A stretch of DNA of 64,000 bases from Diphasiastrum complanatum (Eukaryota > Streptophyta > Lycopodiopsida > Lycopodiales > Lycopodiaceae), in assembly GCA_029204225.1 (NCBI GenBank), contig CM055098.1:14462533-14526532 (forward strand), read 5' to 3'. Within the stretch, counting starts at the first letter, position 1. Every line of letters begins with the position of its first letter. The translations under genes were made by a program, and so were the position numbers. Of this stretch, positions 11,789-25,984 are shown one piece after another. The notes below the pieces were generated by a model. That model ran no database searches and was not told where the DNA came from. It worked only from the letters and a program-made list of their open reading frames with translations.

Positions 11789-13202
11789 CTAGATATCTCA
11801 TGATTCCCTCCCAATTGCACTTCATGTTAAATTATTGTGATTTAATGAAGAGCATACAGAAACGAGAACCAGATTAAAGATGATACTCTCCTGAACTTTA
11901 GCATTCATATAGAACATTAAACAAACGCGAGAATATGGCTCAAATTTGCCAAAATATATGACATCAATGGATGTCGAGGGCCACAACACTCAATTTATCT
12001 GTTTTTGTCATGTAAATGTGACAGTAATTTGTTCACAAGAAACTTTTGATCAATTCCTATATAGGAAAAATAAAGGATTCTCCAATATAATTTTCTATAC
12101 AACAATGAACATAACTAAGGAAAGCGCCAACTAGGAAAAAATGAACACTTCCTAGTTTCTACATCTAGGAAATCCACTACATGACTCAGATGGAGAAACA
12201 AAATTTGATAGCTCCTGGAAAAAGAAATGGGAGTTGGCTCGTGAAGATGTCATATCATAATTGGATTTAGTTTCTAAGGCCCAATAAAATGTCAGTTACT
12301 ACAACAAGAATGGATTGAATCAGCACATTCGCAAAATTATTTTCTGACTAACATTCAGAATCAGCACCTGTAAAAGTAATTTGTCGGCAAGACGCCCTAC
12401 AGTCGCAGGTTATATTTGCATGGTAAAATCAGGATGCAAAAACTGGAGAATACAATGAGAGAGATCCCGCAAGCCATTGTGGCAAAGCTTGCATTCTTGA
12501 AATTAGAACTTGTCTCTGCTATCCAGATCCAGTTACAGGTTAGCTGACCCAATTTTTCATCTGCTGTATTAACATGAGCTCAATAACATAACTATAGTTA
12601 CAAGCCCGAAATCTCATGTAGATGTTTGATGCACAAGTTGCATAAATTTGGTGAATTAGAGAACAAACAACAAGGATGGATTACTGAAACAAGCCACTTA
12701 AATATGAATGACCAGAAATCTGGAAAGCCGGATACCGTCAGAGAAAACTTTCAACCAAGAGAGCTGGTACAGTCACTATTTTTGTATTTGAAGAGGATTT
12801 TCATAAATTCAATTGAACAACGTAATTATTTCCAGCTCTTTTTGAAATATCGTATCTTGATATCACTCAATCACAAAAAAATCTAATAGCTTGCTGAAAC
12901 AAACAATTGCTTATGTGAGTACGGAAAAAATGACAAGCGCTATATCAGATATATGGAAAACTGAGCGCGGCCTAATTGCCAGCTGGTTAACGTACCTGTC
13001 TACTAGCTTTGAGAACAAACACCTGTCTATTGGATTTGAGAACAAACACCTGTCTCATTACAATAAACCGTTCGGTGAGAAAAGGTAGTACGACGGTGCA
13101 AGAAGTGAAACAGTTGCAGATTATTAACTCACAGAGTTGCAAATCAGCCACTACCAAAGAGATCTCTCTTCACCTTCTCACCAAAAACTCTCTGCACATA
13201 AG
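11789..13202. other. P450 3' flank and intergenic DNA
   Basis: The first ~220 bp (to about 12002) are shared with the inverted P450 copy at 43.1 kb, including AACATTAAACAAACGCGAG near 11917. A small exon-like frame at about 12409-12535, bounded by CAG and CAG/GTTAGC, could encode a short amphipathic helix, but nothing else supports it. A local repeat of AGCTTTGAGAACAAACACCTGTCT/GGATTTGAGAACAAACACCTGTCT type sits at 13003-13056 (unit about 24 bp). Confidence 0.5.
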
Positions 13203-13257
<55 letters not shown>

Positions 13258-14049
13258 GGGTTTGGACTGGAAGTTTGGGAATGATGGTCTGGTCACCAAA
13301 TTCTAAGTTCATGACTTTAGGAGCAAGTGGTCATGGAATGTACACATGCATAACTGTTGTATGCATCGAGGTTACCAAGATGGACTTTAAGAGAAGTATT
13401 AGACAATTAGCTAACATTTGGAGATGTTTATTCTCAAATGTGCTACCTTGCCCTGATGTACATGTTGTATAGAACTCAACATACACTAATGAGACTAATA
13501 GAACTGCATCAACTTCATCATTGTGCTACCTTGAGTAGATGCAATTCTACCCCAATGTACATGTTGTAAAGAGATCAACATACACTAATGAAACTACTAG
13601 AAATGCATAGTCACTCGACCCCAATTTTTTTTTTTTTAATTTAAAATTATGCTGCTGTTATCTAAGGTTCCATTTATGGTTCATTTTAAATCTCTCAAGT
13701 CATTCTCTTATGAGATTGTCTCAAGTGATTGCTCCGTTGAAAGAAGACTTTGTTGATCTGTCGTTCACAAAATCCGAATCGCCGCCTTGCAATTTTGAAG
13801 TTTTCAAAGAATCTCTACCATGGAATCACATTCCGATCAAGTTGTTTCCTGCATTTGTCTCCTCACCACAGGATGTACGTTTCCAAGTGTATCTTGGTGA
13901 CAGTGCTCATAATAGGTTTTGATGCTGACCATTTGCATACCACCAATAGTGTGTTTGCACTTGTAATTACAAGTGCATTTCTTGCGGACTAAGTTTGGTA
14001 TGTTCAACATCCGCAACAATTCCAACATGTGTATATTTATCCATAATTT

Positions 14050-14125
<76 letters not shown>

Positions 14126-14661
14126 TAGGGTTTGGATTGGAAGTTTGGGAGTGATGGTCTGGTCACCAAATTCTAATTTCATGACTTTAGGAGCAAGTGG
14201 TCATGGAATGTACACATGCATAATTGTTGTATGCATTGAGGTTACCAAGATGGACTTTAAGGGGAAGTATTAGACAATTAGCTAACATTTGGAAATGTTT
14301 ATTCTCAAATGTGCTACCTTGCCCCGATGTACATGTTGTATAGAACTCAACATACACTAATGAGACTAATAGAACCGCATCTTCATCATTGTGCTACTTT
14401 GAGTAGATGCAATTCTACCCCAATGCACATGTTGTAAAGAGATCAACATACACTAATGAGACTAATAGAAATGCATGGTCACTCGACCCCAAAAAAATAT
14501 ATTTTTAATTTAAAATTATTCTGCTGTTATCTAAGGTTCCATTTATTTTTCATTTTAAATCTCTCGAGTCATTCTCTTATGAGATTGTCTCAAGTGATTG
14601 CTCCATTGAAAGAAGACTTTGTTGATACCTCATTCACCAAATCCGAATCGCCGCCTTGCAA
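13203..14661 (+). repeat. Segmental tandem duplication headed by (CT)n tracts
   Basis: Two ~600-bp units (13203-13793 and 14053-14661), separated by ~260 bp of single-copy DNA, are closely similar. Each starts with a (CT)n tract (13205-13255 and 14053-14123), followed by TTAGGGTTTGGA..GGAAGTTTGGGA, a region with two internal ~85-bp subrepeats (shared ATGTACATGTTGTA..CAACATACACTAATGA), and a 3' part ending CCGAATCGCCGCCTTGCAAT. Small differences show the duplication is not brand-new. A short frame common to both units (LSQVIAPLKEDFVD, about 13715-13790 and 14586-14660) is open in both, but I recognise no family. Confidence 0.85.
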
Positions 14662-16419
14662 TCAGATTTGAAAATCATGTTTTCCCTCAGAGTCAACTTG
14701 TAGATTACTAAAACAGCAAAAACTCTATAAAAATCACTTAATGGGAGTTGTATTTTCACCAATTTTTGTCTGAAACCTATCAAAAACCATCTAAAAATTC
14801 TTTAGGATAGGTCGCAGCAGGGTTATGAGGATTTTTGCCAGCTTGCAAGCCCTAAAAACAAGCAATAAAAGTAGTAACTATGATAAACCTACAGTTGCCA
14901 CAGGCACACTCCTATGAAGGGTGATTTCACACAAATATCCTATCGTGTAGTGAGCTTCGGAATGTGAATTCTCAGCCTCTTGATGATTTGCTTTACTATC
15001 CCATAAATTCAAACTTTTTTCATAATTTTCATCAACAACTAACCCCTATGGAATAACTAAATAATTAGATTGCTTGATTGGAATAAGTGACGAAACAACC
15101 TGAAAATATTATTCATTCAATTTAACGCATATTGTCTTCAATAGCATTTCTTCTATTTAGTAGTATCTTTGCTGACAAATGTTCCTATTTCCCATAATCT
15201 TGATTAATGATTCTTCTATTTGGCGGTATTTTCATTCACATATGTTTCTATTTTCTCTTACTTGCATGATTGCTTCTTCTATCTATCAATATGTTGCTTT
15301 TGGTCCCTCTTGGGAGCATACACACTCTTCTAGATTTTTCTTCAAGACTGTGAAGAGAGGAATGAGAAAATAGGTGTAGAAGAAGGCGACCACAACAATG
15401 GGATTAATTAATTCAAGAATCATAGAAAAACTTGAGAGAGGGAATTATGCTAACTAGAGATAGAAGATGAAGTTGATTCTTCAAGGGAGGGGGTCTCTTG
15501 GGTGTATTTGAGAGAAGCAAGATGGTAAACCTCAATAATGAGGTAACGCTAGTGAATCCTGTGTTAGGTAGGAAATGTGGCTAGCAAGGAAATGAAATTC
15601 TACCATGTGTGCAATCAGTCAAGCAATAAATGCAAATGCACCCAAAGAGGTGTGGAGCATTATGAGGGAGATCCCTGAATCAAAAAGGATCACTAGCATA
15701 GTGGTGATCCAGAGACAACTTTCGTACTTGAGTATGAGTGACCATGAAAGTTTGGCATCCAAATAAAGGAATGGCTTGACATTTGGAGGTTGTTAGTGAG
15801 CTCATTGAATAAAAAAACTAATATAACTCACCATTAAGAGATCGTCCCAAATAGCTATGACCCTCTAAAGCAGTTTTTGAGCAGTGGGCATGGGCACCTA
15901 CTGGAGGCAGCAAGGCATCAGACTTCAGCCTTCAGGCACTACTAATTAGGAAGTGTAGCAACCAGCTCAAGGCTTCACTCTAGAACACTAGAGTCTAGAA
16001 CATTGGAATTTGCAAGTTTGGTTTGCGGCTTCACTGCTCAAGTTTTGCATCTTTGCTTCACTACTCACTGCTTCGAAGCTTCCTAAGCGTTGGTCCATAA
16101 CTTCATAAGTTTAGGACTGTAAGTTAAAAATTTCATTCCTTCTTCTTTCAAAGTTCACTCTGTTAAGTGCTTAAGCATGCATTGATAACTAATGATGCAA
16201 CCAAAAGATACACGCATTAATTGTAATCATGCATCCAAGGATTTCAAATTCAAGTAATTACGTAAATAGAAAAGTCATAGTCAATATTAAGATATAAATG
16301 TACTTAAAACTCAAAAGAATTTTTTTGAGATTTAATAGTTGTTAACGTTAAGTAACATTTGTTTACGTTGAGTTATTAACGTAAGATTTTCAAGTAATTA
16401 CGTAAATTTGAAATCAGGG
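14662..16419. other. Intergenic DNA, no gene recognised
   Basis: No convincing coding sequence. The phrase TCAAGTAATTACGTAAAT occurs twice (about 16249 and 16390), flanking ~125 bp. Outward of these are ATTTCAAATT and its inverted form AATTTGAAAT, so the 160-bp block could be a decayed small inverted-repeat element. The evidence is thin. Confidence 0.5.
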
Positions 16420-16756
16420 CGATGCATCAATCCATACAACGGAATATTATACTGCTAAGAGACTTTTTCATAAAAAAAAAACAATACATAGTCACTTTAG
16501 TGATGATTGCTAGTACATGCAATCTCGTTACACCATCTCTTCAGTACTCAGCAAGAGGCATTCATAAACTGCCAAGACATCACATATTTATCTACTAGCT
16601 AACACATTGCTACCAGCTAATACTGGCATCATTTCAACGTAAACACAGTCTGATTATCTACCTAACTACCAACTGCTTGATATGTCAACTGATCCTAAGA
16701 CTACTCTTGCCTAATTGATCTAACGAAAAACTGTTCATTGATCTATGGCCTTAACA
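16420..16756 (-). repeat. Copia 3' LTR on minus strand (right edge firm, left edge approximate)
   Basis: Read on the minus strand, the sequence TGTTAAGGCCATAGATCAAT starts directly after the polypurine run TTGAGGGGGAATT and after a copia RNase H tail. That is the order expected of a 3' LTR. The distal end is set only approximately. Confidence 0.6.
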
Positions 16757-16930
16757 AATTCCCCCTCAAGGAACATTTTTCAATCTTGCTAACTTGGTAA
16801 GCTTCAGATGTTGCTCTTTTGAAAGAACTTTGGTAAGCATATCCACTATCATAGATTTTGTTCTGCAATACTCCACACCAAGCCTATTGTCATTGATTAG
16901 CTCCTTGACAAACCTATATTGTATAAGTTC
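16757..16930 (-). mobile_element. Ty1/copia RNase H tail fragment
   Basis: The minus strand encodes YRFVKELINDNRLGVEYC, then VDMLTKVLSKEQHLKLTKLA, then a stop just before the polypurine tract. This is the C-terminal end of copia RNase H (compare ADIFTKGLGKEKFQKFRELL of the element at 2.5-4 kb). The upstream pol is missing. Confidence 0.75.
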
Positions 16931-18103
16931 TTACATGTCTGTCCTAGCTAGTATTTCTCGGCTCTCATACTCGGCTCTTAGTCTTCGTTAGTCTCGTCTT
17001 CTCAGAGACCTCCTCGGTCTAAGGTGAGAGGTTCTCTTGAGTTGCTCTGTCGGAGTATCTTGGGGATTTGTCAGAATCAGCCAACATCATCCCACCCCTA
17101 ATGTGTTGTAGGACCCACTACAACTCATATTGGACGATGTCATTCTACTTTTGCATTGGCATTTTCGATCGTCACTTGGAAAAGCGTAGTTCCTCGTTTG
17201 CTTACATAAAACCAAGTGCTTATTGTCGCTAGTCTTTATCACAAAAACTATTTTTCACGAATTACCGCAGTTTAACCAGAATGTCTTATTGATGCAATTG
17301 GTTGACATTCTCAAAATTGGAGAGCTCCCAATAGGTTCTTAACTTCATGCTCAAGTGCTTCCTGAGTGTCTTTTTTTCCTTTTGTCACTTGTATCTGCCA
17401 TTGACGGTTTCATCTTTAGTTTCTTGGTAGATTCTATCTTCTGGGAGGTCTGTATCCTCCATTTGTCTCTAGGTGTTTCCGTGGTTATTCTCTCAATTGA
17501 AATTCCAGTCTCAAGGTTTAACTCAAAAGTAATAGGCAGATTAAACCACCTTAACTCTTTAAGAATGACTGTTATTGATTTCTAAACGTCTAGATGTGAT
17601 CTCCTAACCCTTTGCAAGACTATGTATGGAGTTTGTGAGATTTACTTGATGAATACATATAATTGTTAAGTTTGTGAAAGGTATGTCGATCATCCATGGA
17701 TTCATGCTTGCATGAAAGACTAATCGCATGTCCTCTTCAATTATTGGGGTTTATATATCTATCTTTGTAATAATATTTGTAGTCATTTTCTACTGCACGA
17801 ATCTTGACGAACATTGTTCATCAAACCTATGTTTGAGTTATTGGCTTTCCAATAGCCCATGGAAAGTGTTTTTTAGTAATCAAATTGGAGTTTCGCTTGT
17901 CTTGAATTTCAACAAACACAGTTCATCAAGAACCATGCTTAAACTCAAGACTTCATGATGCAGCCTTTTAAAGTCAATAATTATATCAAGTGTACTTGCA
18001 ATCGTTGTCTGATCTGTTAAAAAAAGTCTCCCATGTATCTTCAAGCCAAATGATAAATAGAATATATAGTAAAAACATTCTTAAATTTTGACATTGTGAC
18101 ATA
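16931..18103. other. Intergenic DNA, possible minus-strand coding scrap
   Basis: A minus-strand open stretch at about 17290-17540 encodes lysine- and glutamate-rich sequence (RDKWRIQTSQKIESTKKLK). It may be a transposon relic but matches nothing I recognise. The rest shows no structure. Confidence 0.35.
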
Positions 18104-18104
18104 T

Positions 18105-18208
<104 letters not shown>

Positions 18209-18888
18209 TTTCTCTCATCCATGAATCTTGACGAACAATGTTCGTCAGGTCCTGTGCTTAAGCTCTAAGGTTTCTACTAACACATTTAAAATATAATCCA
18301 TAAGTCATAAAAGAGTTTTGTTGTCTTTAATTTTGGAAAACGTTCTTTGTCAAGATATATGTTTGAACTTAAAACCCCTTCTAGAATATCTACAACAAAT
18401 GTATCTAAATCAAAAGTATACGATTTGCTAAAAAAAGGCTCTCAAATATGCCCAAGTTAGTTGTGTAGTTTTAACGTTCAGAGAAAACATTCCTGACTTC
18501 TCTATTACAGCTAAATAGTTCCAATTCTATACATAATCTATAAACCAGACGATTACATAGAAATTTTTTTTTCCTATAGAGCATTCTTTCTATAATTGGA
18601 TTACAATTGTATTTGAAATTTTATACAAAAATAGGGCATTCTTTTTGTCTAAATTTTAATAAAATTTTGTGCCATGCTCACCTACATCAATATTTAACCA
18701 GACATTGTGTAGTAGGGCCATAGATTTCAAAACAAGCTAATTTTGATAGGATACATGGATATGATTAAGACCACTAGATGTTGAAAAATCAATAGAGTAA
18801 AGACCAACACCACAAACTAATCTGATTTCCCAACAACAATGATTCATCGAAATGCGTTCCAAACAAAGCAACACGTTTGAAATGGACG

Positions 18889-21649
<2,761 letters not shown>

Positions 21650-21650
<1 letters not shown>

Positions 21651-21815
21651 ATCCTGTGGCAATCACCAGTGAGCAGCAACCAGTAAACAGAGTTCTTGTT
21701 CATCTTGTGGCAACCACCAGTGAGCAGCAACCAGTAAACACAGTTCTTGTTATTCTTGTGGCAACCACTAGCGAGCAACAACCAGTAAATAGAATTCTTG
21801 TTCTTCCTCCGCCAG
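21650..21815 (+). repeat. 51-bp minisatellite, about three units
   Basis: Three head-to-tail units share the core GTGGCAACCACCAGTGAGCA followed by GCAACCAGTAAACA. The core GCAACCAGTAAA recurs near 21677, 21728 and 21779. The period of 51 bp is 17 codons and the plus strand stays open (VATTSEQQPVN per unit), which is expected of any array with a period divisible by three and no stop. I do not claim a gene. Confidence 0.8.
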
Positions 21816-22835
21816 CGATCATCAACCAGTAAACAACCGGCCTTCTTAACAAAAAGAGATTTGAAGCCACGTTCTTGGTAGAAAGGGAGATGAGCAATGT
21901 TCAAATGAGAACCGAGGCAGCTAGCGAACAAGAAGGGGGGTGCGTGGGGAGGAAGGGGGTGCATGGCTCAGATGGCGGTTGCATTAACTACCATCTACAC
22001 CCCACTGTTTGTTTTCATTTTTAGAGAGAGAGAGAGAAAGTGAAGCGGGGGCTTGGCCCCTTGGGCATGGGCATTTTAATTTTTTTTGTATTCTTTAGAA
22101 AGGCCAACTAGTACTCGATTTAAATGTGGAAATACAAATTTGTGCCCATGCACCTACCGGATCTAGCGTTATATTGTCGGCGCCTTAACTGGGTGGCATA
22201 GTTGCCAGGGAATGGGAACGTAATGGGAATGTGACCCCTGTGAACGGGACTGTTTTTGAGAATTTGGAATTGTGGAAATGCCAAAATCGGCATAGCATAG
22301 GAATGAAGCCGGTGTTATTCCTCAAAAAAGGGTATTTTACCAAGTAGTCGCCCTCCATCATAATCACAGTATGGATTATGCTCGACGTCATTTCTCATTA
22401 TTGTTAAAAAACCTATACGGTCCTTTGGCAAAACAAAATCATCATGCATGGTTGACAGCATATAGAAGGTACTTGAAATGTGATGCATCCTATTTTCATC
22501 GCAGGTTCCATTTCAATTTCATTTTAGAAAACTCGCACTGGAAAGTAAATCTACGGGTAACCCATACCCAAGAGCTTCGATGTACAGAAGTTTGATTTAT
22601 TGAGAGTGTCTACAACACTCTCCACCTGTTGCTAAGACCGCCTGATCATAAATGATAAGGGTCACTGCAATCCTAGCTTTAAAGTTGAAATCAAGATCCT
22701 GATCATGCTTATGGTCATGGTTAGGGTATCATTGTGATCTTCATTATTGTAGATTCGTATAACTATACATAATTCTAAACAAAAAGTCTAACTTTTTTGT
22801 CGTGATGAAGTAGTTGGAACAAAGGAGATACTATT

Positions 22836-22840
<5 letters not shown>

Positions 22841-22885
<45 letters not shown>
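22841..22885. repeat. (AT)n microsatellite
   Basis: A pure 45-bp AT dinucleotide run, six bases upstream of a perfect palindrome. Confidence 0.97.
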
Positions 22886-22890
<5 letters not shown>

Positions 22891-22918
22891 GGTCCCATGG
22901 AACTAGTTCCATGGGACC
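22891..22918. repeat. Perfect 28-bp palindrome
   Basis: The sequence reads GGTCCCATGGAACT and then its exact reverse complement AGTTCCATGGGACC, with no loop. It follows the (AT)n run. It could be the end of a small inverted-repeat element or a cruciform-prone site; no partner copy was seen. Confidence 0.9.
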
Positions 22919-24160
22919 TAAGGGTACTGTTGTTTATGTTATTTCAATACCCATCGGCTTAGCTTAGCATCATCTCATATATTTTGTTATTGTGATTCTA
23001 GCAAAGCTTCTTTGTGTCTGCGCCATAAACGTTAATGTGAATTGCTTGTAATATTTTTTTGTCATTTATATTGAGGGGAGGATCTTTTTTGTCTTTGTAG
23101 AATAATTTAGATATGATGCCTATAATAGAGGAGATGGCAGAGATTTCATAGGCCTATTCATTCAATTGCCCACTTGCTTCATCCGCAATGGTTGTCGCAA
23201 TGCCATAAAGTTGATGAGAGTCTGCAGACTGATAGTGGTTCACTTGTGTGAATGACGTACTTGTAGCACACTAGTTGAGTCTTTAATTGTAGAGGAGAGA
23301 GAGTGTGTGTGTGTCTACCATATCGCATGTAGACGGGCATTATTGACAGAGGCTAGCACGACTATTTAGTGTCTATTTGTGAGAAGAACTAGAACACATG
23401 GGCTCTTATCCACATGAAGAAACGGAACAAGTTGATTGTGCAGTAGTGTGAGCAATTGGTGTTTTGTAATAGTGCTAGGTTGGTTCATAGCTCAAAGATA
23501 TATGTGCTTCCCTAGAGGTTACAGTGGATGAGTGTGTCCTTGGTCAATATGAACCCAGTGATACAACACCTCCAACACCTCATGATCATTAATAGCATGA
23601 TCAAAAGGTGCACATTTCACACCAAAAATAATGATATTTTGTTGAGAAACGAGGGAGAAATCATTTGCAAAGCAAAAATCACCATACTTGTGGAGGAGGT
23701 TGTGACATATTCACATGTCCAAGTGAGTTTAGAGTGTAACATTCAAAAGGGTCTTCCTCAATACACAAGCACGTGTGAGCACACAGGACCACATAATCAA
23801 CCTTTAACCAAGATCAACAGTGGAAGAAAGCACCCAAAATCTAATGGCCATAATTCAATGGGGCCGATTTTCCAAATATGAAGAATGAAAGTTGAAACTT
23901 CATTAAAAAATTTCAAGCTAAAATGTATTGAAAGGGCTCGAATGGTCCAAATCTGCTTTTAAGTGAATTTGTTTCAAATTATGGAAGCCAATCAAAATGC
24001 TCTCTTTTCTAACTTGTCCCTCTACATAGGACATTCTGAAATGGAATACATCTAAGTTAGTGATTCGGCACTTTTCCTAGCCACGTATATTGTGAGATGT
24101 TTGTCCAGTAACAAGGTACAGAGGGTAAAGCCCTCCCAATTTATGACATTTGTTAGGGAT
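22919..24160. other. Intergenic DNA, no gene recognised
   Basis: A 117-codon open frame at 23528-23881 has no recognisable domain, and the surrounding DNA gives no support. Nothing else is visible. Confidence 0.45.
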
Positions 24161-24162
24161 TG

Positions 24163-24285
24163 CCCATGGTCATTGGGAGATATCTTTGTGGATTTTCTTG
24201 TTGGATTATCGAGGACTTAGAATGTGATGGATTCAATCTAGGTAGTGGTTGACAGGTTCACCAAGATTTGCCACTACTAGAGTAT
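24163..24285 (+). mobile_element. Ty3/gypsy integrase scrap
   Basis: The plus strand encodes PWSLGDIFVDFLVGLSRT, a stop, then DSI, a stop, and VVVDRFTKICHY. This matches the gypsy integrase core (PW..ISMDFVxGLP, DSIxVVVDRxxKMAHF). Two in-frame stops and truncation at both sides show it is dead. Confidence 0.7.
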
Positions 24286-24334
24286 TTAGATACTGATACA
24301 AAACATGTGTCCATAGGGATGAGCACAATTGAGC

Positions 24335-25190
24335 TCAATTATTATTTTAGTCGATAAGTCTATTGAACCACAACGGGTGGCCATAGGTTCGTGAACCTGA
24401 TATAAACCAAACAGATCCAATCCTACTCATTTTTGACCTCATCTGGACTAGAACAATCTTCAAGCTAGAAATGATGCAATTTTTGTTCTGGCCTGTGGGC
24501 AACACTAAGAGCAACCTATAGGAACAGACCAGACACGGAATGGATAAGTCAAGAGCCAGAACCTCCATTTGAAGTGACCGGATGCAGAAGGGCTTCAAGA
24601 ATCAAGGTAAGGGTCAGTTTTAAAACCAATAAAATTTGGTGGATATGGTCCGGAATTACAAATAGGGGGTGGCCAGAGATTTGTGAACCCAACACCGAAC
24701 AAACATATTCGATCATGTTCAAGCACCAAAACAATCTTCGTGTCAAAAATAGTGCCTAAAATAGGAAATGCACTAGTTTTGGAGTTCTCTGTCCATCGAT
24801 CTGGTCCCCCTAACAATGTCGCTTTCTCTTGCTTTCTGTTTTGTCCAGTGGTCAACGACGAGGAGAATCTGTGGGAACAGATTGGACTAACCTCTGGAAA
24901 AGGGCCTCAAGGAAGGGGGTAGGTTCTCGAAACCAATCGGATTCGATGAATACAGTCTGGATTCACGAACAGGAAGTGGCCACATGTTCGTGAGCCTAAT
25001 ATGGACCAAACAATAGTCAATCTTGCTTAAATTCGACGTGGGTAGTGCCGAGAGGAACCCTTGAGAACATACCAGACGTGAAATTGGTAGTTTCTCAGTT
25101 CGGAATCTCCATTTGAAGTGACATCCTGAAAAGGGCTTCAGGGATAGGGATAAGGGTAGGTACTCGGAATGGAGCCCAAAAAGTCCTTTT
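24335..25190. repeat. Degenerate ~300-bp tandem array, three units
   Basis: Equivalent landmarks recur at about 293-306 bp intervals: GGTGGCCA..GTTCGTGAACC at about 24376, 24668 and 24974; the GGATATGGTCCGGA / GAATACAGTCTGGA pre-core (units 2 and 3); and AGGGCTTCAAG..GGTAAGGGT at about 24591, 24900 and 25133. Divergence is considerable. No gene is recognised inside. Confidence 0.7.
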
Positions 25191-25204
25191 TTTCTCACAG
25201 TTAA

Positions 25205-25357
25205 GGTATCTACTTGGAAAACCCTTGATTTCTCTCCATTGAAGATAGTTTTTAGTGTTGTAAAAGCACAAGGTTGGGTGGGTATCTACTTGGAAAACCC
25301 TTGATTTCTCTCCATTGAAGATAGTTTTTAGTGTTGTAAAAGCACAAGGTTGGGTGC
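25205..25357. repeat. 76-bp perfect tandem duplication
   Basis: The unit GGTATCTACTTGGAAAACCC...GTTGGGTG occurs twice in a row with no mismatch that I can see; the second copy starts at 25281. Identity implies a very recent event or an assembly artefact. Confidence 0.9.
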
Positions 25358-25984
25358 CTTGGTGGTAGGAAAATATCTTCTAGTGGCCGTGTACAGCCAC
25401 GGAGGAAGTAGAGCACTAGATTGATTGTCAGTTGGGCGACCATAGCTATGGAGGAAGAAGCTTGAAAGCTTATGAGGAGAAGAGAGAAGGAAAGGCCACA
25501 AGAGGGCCATGCGTGCCCATTGGAAGGAGTACATAGCTTATTAAAGGGGCCCGCGGCTGCAAGAGCTCATTTTGGGGCTCAAATTCAATTTAAATTGTTG
25601 GATTAGCCTCTGCAAGAATCTATGATGCAGATCGTAAGGAGTATGGGTCGTAGAATCGTGATCCACCATTGGATTACCATTGAAAGGACTCGAAGTCCAG
25701 TGAAGGGCAAAGTGGCCATACTCTTCAATAAAAATCTTCAAAAGAAAGTTCAAATTGGACCCAAAGTGCCATAAGGGCAATTCTTCATTAAAAATCTTCG
25801 AAACGAAGAAACAGTTCATTTTGCAAGGCAAAAAAAGTTTTGGGGCTAACTATAGCTAGAGGGCACCTTTTTTGGCCATCGTTGGGCCAAAATGACCCCT
25901 GAAACTGGCTGCTTAGAGCCAGCGGACAAAGCGACGTCACAGAGTAGGGAAAAAGGTGTTTTAGAAAGTTTTTGTCACCATTCT
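25358..25984. other. Possible copia leader-like DNA
   Basis: Short phrases such as GGCCGTG.ACAGCC and GTAGAGCACT.GAT recur in the copia leader at 63370-63400, so this may be the decayed leader of a related element. The similarity is patchy and orientation relative to the next copia pol is opposite. Confidence 0.3.

Noticed and set aside
12409-12538. Small exon encoding an amphipathic helix (MQKLENTMREIPQAIVAKLA)
   Set aside because: Only one ~130-bp piece with weak splice sites, no neighbouring exon, no recognised family.
13710-13922. 70-codon frame LSQVIAPLKEDFVD... as a gene
   Set aside because: It starts inside the tandem duplication, its second copy diverges after the shared end, and no domain is seen.
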